This document shows positions 45,298 through 56,452 of a stretch of 64,000 nucleotides of DNA, in pieces. The stretch's first letter is position 1. Each line of letters starts with the position of its first letter. This stretch comes from Lichtheimia corymbifera B2541 (Eukaryota > Mucoromycota > Mucoromycetes > Mucorales > Lichtheimiaceae). Both the position numbers and the translations under genes were made by a program. The stretch covers positions 62,001 to 126,000 of the forward strand of contig JNEU01000565.1 in NCBI GenBank assembly GCA_000697475.1. Reading direction: 5' to 3'. A model generated the notes under the pieces. The model did no database searches and was not told where the DNA came from. It worked only from the letters and a program-made list of their open reading frames with translations.

Positions 45298-46726
45298 ATG
45301 GACTCTTTATATTCTACCACTGCCTCGGCAATAGACGAACCGAAATCGCTATGGGGCCCTCTCACCATTGCACTGCTGGCCAGTATGACTCAAGCTTTTG
45401 GCATTTCCTTACAACGACGAGCACATCTGGTTGAACAACAACTCGGCATCGATGGACGTCTTCCCTTTTATAAACGACCATTGTGGCTCTCTGGATTCCT
45501 CATTTATACCCTTAGCAACATTGTACAGTCGTCATGCACCATCGGCTACCTTCCCATTGTCATACTGGCCCCTGTGGGTGCCATTGGACTTGTATTTAAC
45601 GCCGTCTTTGCCAAACTAGTCCTTGGTGATCCATATACATTAAAGACTGTGCTCGGTAAGTATGTGTGTATATATGTGTATATCATTTACTGACACGATA
45701 TATATCATCTATGCAGGTACCATGCTAATTGTTCTGGGTGCTGGGCTAGTTGCTGGATTTGGCGTTGTACCAGAGCCCAATCATTCACTTCAAGATCTGA
45801 TTCGATTATACAAACGACCCACATTCATTGTCTACTTCACCATCATCGAGACATTCATTTGCCTTGGATTATTGACAACGCATATCATTGACTACAAAAT
45901 GGAACATGCACCTCCATCCTTGTCAATGCAAGGTAGCAGCATTTACGGCCGTACGGACCTGAAAATGTGGTTGGGAATCAGGTGAGCTTCACACACACAT
46001 ATGCACATTGCCAAATTGGATCATGCTCCTTTTTTTCTCCCTCCCCACATACAACCCACTCACCCACACATCTCCTTTGATACTGATAATTCTCTTTGGT
46101 ATAGTTATGGTGTATTTGGAGCCAATATCAGTAGTCAGGCCATGTTGTTCGCCAAGAGTGGATTGGAACTATTACTCATCTCAGTCTTTGGTGACGACAA
46201 TCAATTCATTTATCCTCTTACATGGGTCCTGGTCCTTGCCCTGATCTTCACTGCTGTACTTCAGGTAATACAAACATTCCCCCTCTACCTCCTCCTTCTT
46301 CTTCTCTCAACTCATGCCGTATTTGAATACTAGCTTTATTATTTGAACCGAGGCATCCGCCTATGTGACACGATCATCCTGGTGCCTCTCAACTTTTGTT
46401 CATTCAACGTATCCTGCTTATTCAATGGATTGGTTTATTACGATCAATGGGAACGCTTGGTTTGGTGGCAGATGGTTGCAGTCCTCTTTGGTATTGCCAT
46501 CCTTATAGGTGGGGTGCTGATCATCTCGTGGCAACCCGGTTACATGGCTTCTTTGGCAGAAATGGATGATCCGGCATTATTACCGGCAGAACCAGATACA
46601 CAAAAACAACATTCGATTCCATCTCCCAAGGAACCTAGCAAATGGTGGTTCAAGCTGACGGCTCGCAAAAAGAAATATCACAATGAACCCGATGAACGAA
46701 CACGGCTGTTGGATGATTCATCTTAG
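45298..46726 (+). CDS. NIPA-family magnesium transporter
   Basis: Four exons: 45298-45655, 45717-45981, 46105-46264 and 46334-46726, giving 391 residues. The family block begins with SLWGPLTIALLASMTQAFGI and LQRRAHL, followed by PLWLSGFLIYTLSNIVQSS, LPIVILAPVGAIGLVFNAVF and KLVLGDPYTLKTVLGTMLIV. Later spans include GVFGANISSQAMLFAKSG and the end segment WWQMVAVLFGIAILIGGVLII. About eight or nine membrane spans are visible. The cytosolic tail is polar, with RKKKYHNEPDERTRLLD ending in a dileucine-type ERTRLL sorting signal. NIPA proteins (DUF803 group) are Mg2+ transporters of the plasma membrane and endosomes; some fungal members sit in the vacuole. Substrate is inferred from family. Confidence 0.88.
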
Positions 46727-47197
46727 AATATCATGTACTCCCTTCCTTCCTTCCTTCATCTTGTTACTATTCCTTCACCCAACTCTCCTCATTGCACACA
46801 CCATCATTCCATCTCTTATATCATATATAGCATTGTCTGTTTTCCCTTTTGGTTACTCTTTTGTAATCGACTATTCATTTTTCATGCATTCAACATGTTA
46901 TACAATTAGCATCTTTCAGTCATTGTGTTCCAAATGATGTTTTCCAATAGATGAAATGCATGATGGGTCTGTTTAATGATGCGAAAATGATGATATGATA
47001 CTTCACGCATGAAGAGCAAAAGAACTTGAACAAGACTTTTTGTGTAAAGGAATGTGTGGGGGAAAGAGAGAGAGAGAAAGATATGATAGTGGGGGGGGGG
47101 AAAGAGATGTCTACATCGAACATGAAAGGACTAATTACAACACATGAAGGAAAAAGATGAACCGCCAGGGTGTCTTTTGAGAATGATGATATAGTCA
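46727..47197. other. Convergent 3' spacer
   Basis: A 470-bp spacer between the NIPA-type gene and the minus-strand basic-protein gene. It contains a TTCC repeat (46742-46757) and a run of ten Gs at 47091-47100. No gene. Confidence 0.5.
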
Positions 47198-47713
47198 TCA
47201 AAACGCTGATGCTGGCACTGCTGGGGCAGGAGACACAGCCCACCAATTTTCTGCATGTGGTTTGTGTTGTCGTTTGAGTTTTTTGATAGGTCTGCTGCTG
47301 CTAATGTCACTGTCATCATCCTTCAAATCCACCGTATATGTTTGTGAATGCCAGCACGAGGGTTGTTCATGCTGTCGACGGCGTCTATTCAAAAATAGAT
47401 CGGTCAACGTTCGGAGTAAACGGGATTTGTTCCGGGTGAAAAGAGGATCATCTGTATTAATACAAAACAGGGGATGAGTATACACAAGCTCATAAAATTC
47501 TCGCGTGGTTTGTTTCCTACCTTGCTTTTTACGCATGTAGACCGAAGTATTCGAATAACTACGGCGTGGCATGGTGTGACTTTCCATCTTTTTGCTTGTG
47601 AGCGACTTGGTTTGACGAAGGCAAGGAGTGTTGTAAAATGGTTTGGCACCACAATGAGAAGATACTGATTCAAGATTCATGATACTGTAATTGAATGAAT
47701 GATTGGATATCAT
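47198..47713 (-). CDS. Hypothetical small basic protein
   Basis: A single-exon gene of 171 residues from ATG 47713 (or 160 from ATG 47680, both in frame). It is rich in Arg/Lys/Ser with MPRRSYSNTSVYMRKKQGRK, REFYELVYTHPLFCIN and SRLLRTLTDLFLNRRRR. It ends with SSSRPIKKLKRQHKPHAENW and an Ala/Pro tail. The middle could form a short helix bundle; the end has a nuclear-localisation-like KKLKRQHK. No family is recognised. A TATAAATA on the coding strand at about 47847-47854 supports a promoter. Like the gene at 43500, it has a basic stretch followed by H-x-ENW-x-x-V. The two flank the NIPA-type gene. Confidence 0.55.
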   Translation of the reverse strand: MISNHSFNYSIMNLESVSSHCGAKPFYNTPCLRQTKSLTSKKMESHTMPRRSYSNTSVYMRKKQGRKQTTREFYELVYTHPLFCINTDDPLFTRNKSRLLRTLTDLFLNRRRRQHEQPSCWHSQTYTVDLKDDDSDISSSRPIKKLKRQHKPHAENWWAVSPAPAVPASAF

Positions 47714-49212
47714 TGACAAAAAGAAAGAAAGAGAGAGAGAGAATGGAATGGGGAAGAAAATGCAAAGGGAAGGACAAGGGTAATAGCAAAGAAGATGGCT
47801 GGGATGAATGGAAGAAATGGTATGATGCGGGTTGGCGAGCTTATTTATATGCAGAATCCCCCCCACCAGGCACCACAAAGGAATACCAAGTCAGCCCATA
47901 CTGTGCCCCTCTCATAATACATATCCCCCATGCACCCACGCATAATACATGCACCCACCCATATACACCAACATCTTACACATGCTTATCAAGACACACG
48001 GATTATTAATCTCCCAACAAAAGGAATACTTCTTCCCCTAGTGACCCCTCATGACTCTTTCTCTTTTTAACCACCCCCACCGTAACATCATCATCATCAT
48101 TACCACAATAACTGCACGTGCGAATCCTATCCTTTCACATACTTCTCCTTTAGGGCACACACCCATACACACATACTTGCCATTGGTGTAGACATGATAA
48201 GAGTGGTTCATCCCCACCCCCCGCGTTCCATTCTCAGCGGCCGGGATAGATTGTTTTTCTCCATTTTACTAACTTTTTTAACGTTTTCGTGGGAGCATCC
48301 GTTGTCAAGGTCGCACGTTGGAATACTACACAACATTGGGGATGTTAGTGAAAAAGTAAAAACAGTGCTTAAGAAAACAGACATCTAGCATTTGTATGTG
48401 GGTCCGTGATAAATCCTAGTGCTTGTGCTTTGCAATTGGCATTCTCCTATCGGGTTGCGTGCGTATTGCGCCTGGCACATGTGTGTGTACAAGTGGCCTG
48501 AGCAGTGTCCACTTCATAACCACCATGACCATGCTTTGGACCCGCCCTCTACTCCTCTTCCTCCACACACACACGCACACACACTTATTATTACGCGCGC
48601 ACCTTGTACAGGAACCACCCAAACCAAGGGTTCCATTTCTTCATATTCCCTTTCCCAACAACTCCCTATATATCATCATCTCGAACATGTACACTGAAGA
48701 GTTTGGCCATCCTACCATGATGGTTGCTGGATGATGTTATCAGTGTGATGTAAAGATGACTTGAATTCAGGCATGTACCTTTTGTTTCCTTTCAATTGTG
48801 ATTGCAAGTACAAAATCAACGCGTTTAATATGTTTGTGTGTGCATGTGCATTAATCCCCCGCATGAGTAATTGTACGTGCTCCACACACATCACCTCTTA
48901 CTTTCCTCCTATGCTCTCTCTCTCTCTCACACACACTTTTTTTGTTCTCCCTTGAACATGATCTGGATACTGCTTTTCCCTTGATCCATGCCCTTGGCCC
49001 CTTTATTACCCCAACAAAGCCGGTGCATCATCATAAATAGGAAGATCCATCATCCTTTGCCCTTGCATGTATCATCATGCCATATATTAGTGAAACGTGC
49101 ATGCACATCGCGATTCTATTACGAGTCCTTTGTAACTATCCTTGGCACTACTATGACATCTTGAATATGTATGAAAAGATACAAAAGAGAATTTTATTTC
49201 TCAATGTTTTGT
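47714..49212. other. Intergenic (1.5 kb), simple repeats
   Basis: Promoter of the small basic protein on the left and 3' flank of RPL17 on the right. It holds CA-rich runs (48552-48590, 48926-48936), a CT run (48914-48930) and many CCCC blocks. The short ORFs are low-complexity shadows of these repeats. Nothing is supported as a gene. Confidence 0.5.
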
Positions 49213-49967
49213 TTAAGCACGAGCAAGGCGAGCGTTGCGGGCCAATTGACGAGCGTTGAGACGGGCAACCTTCTTGCCAGCAGCAGCAGGGACAGATTCT
49301 TCCTTCTCAGTAAGAATGACTTCAATGTGGCAAGGCGAGCTCATGAAGGGGTTGCTAAAAAGAAAAAACACATTAGATCACCATAGCCATCCTCCTCACA
49401 ACAACAACAACAACTTACATTCTACCGTGAGCACGGTAAGTGCGACGACGGTGCTTGGGAGCTTGGTTGACAATGATGCTGGAAATGTAAAGTTCCTCAA
49501 CGTTCAAACCCTTAGCTTCGGCATTGGATTCAGCGTTCTTGAGCAAGTCAGTGACGAACTTGATAGACTTGACGGGCCAACGACCTTGGGTGGTCTTGAA
49601 CTGCTTAACTTGGGAGGTACGGCCAACACCACCGTTAAAGTGACGGAAAGGAATAGCTTCCTTGTGCTCGTTGACGTTCTTCAAGTAAGAGTAAGCCTTG
49701 CTCAACTTCAAGCCCTGGATAGCAGCGGCAACTTCGTGGGTGTTCTTGAACTATAAAGGTATAATACACACATTAGCCTTGCTGCTATGAGGTGTAGTGA
49801 CATGGGATTCAATACTTGCGTGAACACGGAGGTAGGAACCGCGGGACAAAGCAGCTAATAGACAATGGAGACGAGATCAGTCAACTGGATTGGGTGGGTT
49901 CGTGGTTGAAAATGTCGACATGCTTACCCTTGGACGAGTTGGAAGGGGTGGCAGCGTATCTCACCAT
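49213..49967 (-). CDS. RPL17: 60S ribosomal protein L17 (uL22)
   Basis: Four exons: 49967-49928, 49854-49820, 49750-49419 and 49354-49213, giving 182 residues, normal for eukaryotic L17. Recognisable segments are [80 protein letters not shown] and [20 protein letters not shown]. uL22 lines the polypeptide exit tunnel of the large subunit. Intron 2 must use a GC donor (GCAAGT directly after the CAC codon), because the invariant VHFKN spans that junction; this makes it the best-proven non-canonical intron in the window. The codon choice (many CGT, AAG, GTC) fits high expression. It is head to head with UTP18 across a 790-bp shared region. Confidence 0.97.
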
Positions 49968-50757
49968 CGTGGCTATTGAATGAATCCGTCATTAATCAAT
50001 CCATCCTTTGCAAATGATGCATCATCCATCCATCGTCGTTCGCTGTTGTTGCTGTTGCCTATGGCATACCTTGGTCGGATTAAAGAGAAGGAGTTCAATA
50101 ATGGATCTGCCACTGCTTTCAAAGTAGCTCCTCAAAGCACAGGACGCTGTCCGAGCCGGACTATCAATTTGGCTTGTCTCCCATTCTCCGCCCCCGTGAA
50201 TTGGTTGCCATGACTACATACTTCCCAACGTACCATATAGAGTCTACCCCAATGATAGACATAATATGTTGTATCCTGATATTCTCGTTTGATTAATAAC
50301 ATGTATAAGATGTAATGATACTCTTTGCTGTGCATATGTCATGATAGTGTATGCGGTTTATTTGATACATGAGAAGATGTTTGTGGCTATGTATTATACA
50401 CATGTTGTCAGAAGGGTAAGGAAATGTCTTTGCTTTGGTATGCTCGAACGGTTGATTCGTAAACTGAAAAGACCTCGTATATTTGTACACGGATAAAGAA
50501 CATGCATTGATTACAATAGTCGCCAAGTGGTAAATGCTTCTCGATGAAGGAAATATCGTGGTGTATTCATTTGCTCACAATCATGACCACCATGGATGAT
50601 CAAGCTAGCTTTGGGGTACCTCTAATAAGTGAGAGGAGACAGGTGGAATCATCCTTATGCACAGGCTAAGATCCCAGGAAAAATTTCTGCCCAAGGCGGA
50701 ACATATTTTGGAGGCTTGATTGACAGCTATTCCACGCCTTCTTTACACAGACCCACC
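49968..50757. other. Divergent promoter region, RPL17 and UTP18
   Basis: 790 bp between the starts of two ribosome-related genes, a ribosomal protein and a ribosome-assembly factor, which suggests co-regulation. I see no perfect shared element by eye. TATA-like sequence is not close to either ATG, which is usual for ribosomal genes. Confidence 0.5.
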
Positions 50758-52659
50758 ATGGATACCACTAGCGCGAAAAAGAAGCTCAAGATCTCGGACA
50801 ATGTCACTGTCAAAAAGTCAAAAGATGAAAAGGATTTGGAAAGCTATCTTTTTGGTGACATGGACGACCAAGTCTGGGATCGTGCAGGTCATGAATTAAG
50901 CGATCAAGGAGAAGACGAGGACGATCAAGCTCAAAGCAGTGCCAATGAAGACGATAATGCAGAAGAGGTAATAGTTTATTGATTTATCAAAGGACAGGAT
51001 GGGTATTGATGATGATGAATCACTTTGTAGGCATTCTTTTTTGACTCTGGTCCTGGTTTTGTGATGGATAGCGAGCCAACACCCTCTGGTGCTGTCGACA
51101 GCGAAGACCATGAAATGACTGAACGCGCCAATGACGAAGAAAGCGATGAGGATGAGGATGAGGAAAGCGAACCTGAAGAAAGCAACTATGGATATCTACG
51201 CAAACCAGCATGGGAAGATGACGATGATCGCCGTTTACTTGTCTCCTTGCAATCCAACACTCGACTTCGAAAGTTACGCAAAGATGTCGATGAAGATGTT
51301 GTGGATGGTATTGAATATGAAAGACGACTTCGAGCATTGTAAGTATCAAGGGGGAATAAGGAAGGAATATACAATACTGATCATTGTCTATGTATTGTAG
51401 CCATAACAAGATGTATGCCCGTCCTGCATGGGCCAAGTTGCCTTCAGAGAAACGAGAGGGCGAAAATGATGAGGAGGACGCTTTCGATGGCGAAGACAAT
51501 CTCGCTGATGAAGATCGTGTCGACTTGTTGAAGAGCACCTATGGTATCCTTGAATTACGAAGCCGTCGCAACTTGTTGGATCCTGAACAGCTTGCTGTAA
51601 AACGACAAAAGAATGCCAACATTCAAGCACAATCCAAGGTAAGGGATATGGTGGTATTGCAACAATAAAAGGCTAACATAGGATTGGATTAGAAACGTAT
51701 TAATACCCTGGCTTTCCATCCTAATGCCCAAGTCATGATGGCTGGTGGTGAAGACAAAACTTTACGACTCTTCCAGATCGATGGCCGTGTCAACCCCAAG
51801 ATTCAATCCGTATTTTTCAGAGATCTCAAGGTCACATGTGCAGCCTTCAATCCAAGTGGTGATCAAGTGATTATTTCGGGCCGTCAACCCTTCTATTACA
51901 TTTACGACGTACAGGCTGGATCTGTGGATCGTTGTCCATACATTTGGGGTCGCAATGAGCAATCGTTGGAAAGCTTCACGATCAGTCCTTGTGGCAAATA
52001 TACTGCTTTCCGCGGTAAAGGAGGTCATATTGTTCTTGTCAGCACTCTTACCAAGCAATGGGTTGGTGACTTCAAGATGGATAGGAGTGTGGAAGGCATG
52101 GCCTGGTCATCCGACGGCAAATATTTGCACAGCATCGCCAACAATGGCCAAGTGTATCAATGGGATGTGGGTCAGCGTGAATGTGTCAATCGATGGACCG
52201 ATGATGGTGCGGTACGATCAACAGCTTTGGGTGTAAGTCGCGATGATCGATTTTATGCCACAGGGTAAGTAGGAGTAAAAAAGGGGGAGAGAGAGAATTC
52301 ATGCTAATATCAATCATAGTTCCAGTTCTGGTATAGTCAACTTGTACGATGACCGTGTACTCCAACCTGACAACAATCGACCCACACCTTTCAAATCTCT
52401 TGGCAACTTGACAACACCTATCGACAATATCAAGTTTAATTATGATTCACAATTGATGGCTATCAGCAGCCATGACACTCGAGATGCGCTACGTATGGTT
52501 CACTTGCCATCCGGCACCGTGTATCAGAATTGGCCCACAGAGAGAACGCCTTTTGGACGCATTACAACCATGGATTTCTCAGCCAACAGTGATTATCTTG
52601 CTGTTGGTAACGATCTTGGCCGTATTGTTCTTTACTCATTAAACCATTACGCCCTTTAG
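50758..52659 (+). CDS. UTP18: U3 snoRNP-associated protein 18 (WD40)
   Basis: Five exons: 50758-50967, 51031-51338, 51401-51638, 51693-52264 and 52320-52659, giving 555 residues (yeast Utp18 is 594). The N-terminus has acidic runs and the family motifs ESYLFGDMDDQVWD, KPAWEDDDDRRLLVSL, RKLRKDVDEDVVDGIEYERR and RPAWAKLP. A WD40 propeller starts near residue 275: INTLAFHPNAQVMMAGGEDK, TLRLFQIDG, ISGRQPFYYIYDVQAGSVDR, GMAWSSDGKYLHSIANNGQV and GRITTMDFSANSDYLAVGND. Utp18 is a UTP-B subunit of the nucleolar SSU processome, needed for 18S rRNA maturation; in yeast its N-terminus recruits the exosome helicase Mtr4 through an AIM motif. I did not see a clear AIM here. Expression is probably coordinated with adjacent RPL17. 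Confidence 0.94.
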
Positions 52660-52724
52660 ATAACATCATTCCCATCATTTCCGATCCATTACATGTATAC
52701 ACAACTCTCTTACACCGCATTGCA

Positions 52725-52727
<3 letters not shown>

Positions 52728-52763
<36 letters not shown>
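52728..52763 (+). repeat. CT dinucleotide microsatellite
   Basis: Eighteen CT units in the 273-bp spacer between the convergent UTP18 and PAM18 stops, followed by a CA run at 52801-52820. Useful as a length-variable marker; no function is implied. Confidence 0.95.
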
Positions 52764-52766
<3 letters not shown>

Positions 52767-52932
52767 TATTCCTACTTTTCTTCTTCATCCACATTACATA
52801 CGCACACACACACACACACACTCAATATAGAAGTAGTTGATAGAAAAAAAATAGTTGCCTTGTATATACACGAGTATGGATTTTGAAAGATGATAGAGAG
52901 GGGTGTGTGTGGGGGGGGTGATAATGGCTGGT

Positions 52933-53399
52933 CTACTTTCTTGCCTTGCCTTCCAAAAAGTCCTTGGCTTCATTGATCTTGGTGGCCAAATAGGGAGATC
53001 CTCCACGATCAGGATGGTTCAACAACATGATTTTTCGATGTGCTTCTTTGACCTTGTTCTTTGTTGCTTGGGATTCTCTATTGGGTTACGTCGTTAATGT
53101 CATCAATTCTCTTATATAACACTTCAAGACTCGTACCTCAAACCAAGGATAAGGGCTGCCTCACGCTTATTCATCTTGGCATCGAAGCCACCCTTGTGGA
53201 ATTTCGACATGCGTGGGACCTTTGGTGCCTTGGGCATCTTTTGGTATTCTTGGAAAGCCCGCATACCGAGACGAGCGGCTGTAGCAGCACCAGCAACAGC
53301 AAAGCCGACAATTACAGGCGTAGACTAGTGTATATATATGTATATGTTAATATAAATGTTATACCATTGGATCGCATTGTTGTTGTTGCTATTTACCAT
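52933..53399 (-). CDS. PAM18: Mitochondrial import motor J-protein Pam18/Tim14
   Basis: Three exons: 53399-53397, 53324-53137 and 53077-52933, giving 111 residues. The first coding exon consists of the ATG alone; the intron follows it directly. The N-terminus has one membrane span ([20 protein letters not shown]). A matrix J domain follows: [40 protein letters not shown] (HPD at residues 85-87) and [18 protein letters not shown]. Pam18 sits in the inner membrane with Tim44 and Pam16 and stimulates the ATPase of matrix Hsp70 at the TIM23 channel. Length and motif order match the family; the ascomycete intermembrane-space extension is absent. It is head to head with the PKA gene. Confidence 0.94.
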
Positions 53400-54135
53400 T
53401 TCGGAGGTATGCGGATAAAGAAGCGTATTATGGTCTCGGTCAGCCAGGCTTCGCCAACATACAAGCTGACACCCAATAAGCCACAATCCTCCTCTAATCT
53501 CAAACACTACAAATTGACTCGTTCTACCTTGGTACACAGTAGACATCCCCCCTCCTCATGTGGATCCAAATCAGGAAGCATGATAGGATACCCAATGATA
53601 ATTACCTTGAATGCCATCTTGCATCATGTATTGCATATATGTAGTATGCCTCCTATTATCTCTTTTTTTACGCCTTTGGATATACCCAATATTATCGTTG
53701 TTCAGTAATCCCATCTTTGTGTTCCCTTTATGAATAAAATGTGATTGTCAAGATTATGCACATGATAATGACGAGTGCGTGGATGTCAATGTTGACACTT
53801 GATGTGCGATATCATCCATGGTTGTGGGATATTACATCATTTTAACGTACTTGGTTTTATATACAATGCTGAGCACAATGGGACACGTGTTGATGGTAAA
53901 AGTTGACAAAAGATACGATCATTCTGCATACAGCGTCACCCACAAGTCGAGCGCCTCGGAGACAAGACGTTTTCGGACATGCGGAAGTGAACAGGGTATG
54001 ATTTCTTTACAAGCGCTCTATGTCAAATTCCAGGTTTCTTGTATTTGAGTGGAAATTCTGTGCCGAAAGAGTCCCTAAGTCAATATAAAACCACAAACGA
54101 GCTGTCCTAATGCCCAGTTTCTTTGCTGATCAACA
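53400..54135. other. Divergent promoter region, PAM18 and PKA
   Basis: 736 bp between divergent start codons. A TATAAAA element at 54084-54090 lies 52 bp before the proposed PKA start. No ORF here has support. Confidence 0.5.
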
Positions 54136-56025
54136 ATGAAGACAAGGCGGGCTGGTGAGCTGGAAATATAAGTGTATGCGTCCAATCTGAAAAAAGAAAA
54201 TGAACTAAGCTATATAAAGTAAACGACTGATGCACTCGTGGCATTGTATGTGTGTACCTGTAGTAGTAAAGCAGGCTCGATAGTAATATATAGGGTGTGG
54301 GGGTCTGTGTGAACATGATCACTTTCCCTGTTTCTTTTCTTTCCTTTTTTTATACACCATTGCTTTTGTGGAGCACACTCACACACACACCTTTTCTCTC
54401 TGGGGTCCATATACCTTCCAAGCTATACCAACGCACCCATTTATAAAGCCTGACATTGGCAATTCCAGAACACTGCTCATTTCCCCCACCAAAACGCCGT
54501 CAAAATTCCTCTGCGAGTCTTTTCTTCGGTAGCCTCTCTTGTACTGAGGCGCAAGAAAGCGGCGACGGCAACCAAAAAGACATCCACACCTGCTGTAGGG
54601 CGTGTCAAGGCTGCCGTGGGCGACGTAGCATGCTCACCACCGCCACCACATCATTCATCCTTGACTTTTCGGTCTTCTGCAACATTGCATGGCTCTTCTC
54701 CCGGTGAGAAGGTCGAAGAAGATCAAGAGGAAATTGCATTAACAAACGCGCTACAAGAATGGCATAACAAGACACCCTGCTTTGATACCCATCCCACCCA
54801 TACACAAATCAATGATTTTGAACTTTTGGAAACATTGGGTAAGTTGATCTCACATAAAAACAAAAAAGCACATGGCAAAGTGTTGATTGTGGCATCTGGT
54901 GATTATAGGAACAGGAACATTTGGTCGCGTGTACCTTGCTAAACAAGATCAATCTACAAAATATTTTGCAATCAAGGTGTTGAGAAAAGAAGCCATCGTT
55001 CGACTCAAGCAAGTAGAGCATATCAATAATGAACGACAAGTGCTTTCTCAAGTTCATTTTCCTTTTATTGTACAGTTGTAAGTATCCTGTTGTGTGAATG
55101 TGTGCGTGTGTGTATATATATCACATTGTCAACAACAACCATCTCATGACCGCTCCTCTCGATAGATATTACACTTTTCAAGACAATCATAGCCTTTACA
55201 TGGTTCAAGAATATGTGATTGGTGGTGAACTATTCCGACATTTACGTAAAGCTGGCAAGTTTTCTTCACAGACGACGCAGTTTTATGCTGCAGAGATCAT
55301 CCTTGCTATCGAGTAAGTGCACGGGTAAAAGATAACAACAATGATAAGCTAACGAAGATGGCATCAATAAAGATATCTTCATCAGATGGACATTATCTAC
55401 CGTGATCTCAAGCCTGAAAACATTCTATTGGACGCTCAAGGACATATCCGCATCACTGATTTTGGATTTGCAAAGCAAGTGGAGGATCGGACATGGACGT
55501 TGTGTGGAACACCTGAATACCTTGCACCTGAGATTATACAAAGCAAAGGACATAGCAAAGCAGTTGATTGGTGGGCATTGGGCGTTTTAATCTTTGAGAT
55601 GCTTGCAGGGTTCCCTCCTTTTTACGGAGATAGCCATGTGGCGACGTATGAGCGCATTCTCGCATGCAAAGTTAAATGTCCTCGTCATTTTGACAGTGCG
55701 GCCAAGGATCTTGTCAAGGGGTTACTGGTGACTGACAGAACCAAACGATTGGGTAACTTGCGTGGTGGAGCACATGATATCATGCGTCATCCATTCTTTC
55801 GAGGCACCAATTGGCGTGGTCTACTCAATAAAACGGTGCTGGTAAGTGATTGAGCATTGAACAAAAAAGCACGTCATTACTCATGGTAACACACAATGTT
55901 AGGCACCCATCGTACCCGCTTTTGCAAATGATCATGACACAAACAACTTTCAAAAATATGAAGAAGAATCCCCACAAGAACATCCTGAAGGCGATCCTTA
56001 TCGTCACTTGTTTGCTGAATTTTAG
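54136..56025 (+). CDS. cAMP-dependent protein kinase catalytic subunit (PKA)
   Basis: Six exons: 54136-54154, 54533-54838, 54909-55077, 55166-55312, 55373-55841 and 55903-56025, about 410 residues. The kinase core has [11 protein letters not shown] (Gly loop), AIKVL (Lys), [11 protein letters not shown] (catalytic Asp), [20 protein letters not shown] (DFG, activation-loop Thr), YLAPEI (APE) and [18 protein letters not shown]. The AGC C-terminal tail ends in the hydrophobic motif FAEF. This is a Tpk-type PKA, held inactive by a regulatory subunit until cAMP binds, and in mucoralean fungi linked to growth and dimorphism (known of the group). Codons 8-110 are a basic then acidic leader. The start is the weak point: the main exon has no in-frame ATG, so a 19-nt exon at 54136 behind a TATAAAA box is proposed because phase fits. 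Confidence 0.88.
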
Positions 56026-56452
56026 AAGTCTTTATGTTGCATCCACATGTATAAAACAAAGAAGAAATATCATTCTGATCTAAGAGGGAGGGGGGAAAGG
56101 GAAGGGAAAACCAAATTTACGGATATATCAAATGAACGTGGTAGTTTAAAATGTACATAGTCAAGTAGGGATATGTGTATGATGTGGCTCATCCACAGGT
56201 CATTCGTGCATATCTCCCATATGTAAATGCATGCATTGCAAATCCTGTTTTAAAAGAGACATGTCGCTTGTTGCACACGACTGCGTGTAGTGTAGAATGC
56301 GTGTGAGAGTGTGAGCAATGACACACACACATACCAGCATGCTATTTTTGAACTTTGGGAGTTGTATCTCGTTTTGACTCACGTTTTCCCTCTTTCTATC
56401 TTTCTCTCTCTCTCACTTTCTTTTCTTGCTCTCTTTTTCTTTTGACTCTTTT
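56026..56452. other. Intergenic, CT-rich arrestin promoter
   Basis: 430 bp between two plus-strand genes. The last 80 bp before ATG 56453 are almost pure T/C with CTCTCTCTCTCTC, a CT-type promoter or leader. No ORF supported. Confidence 0.5.

Noticed and set aside
53061..53708. 215-codon plus-strand ORF
   Set aside because: It lies antisense to PAM18 exons and its promoter, lacks an ATG near its beginning and has no domain-like sequence.
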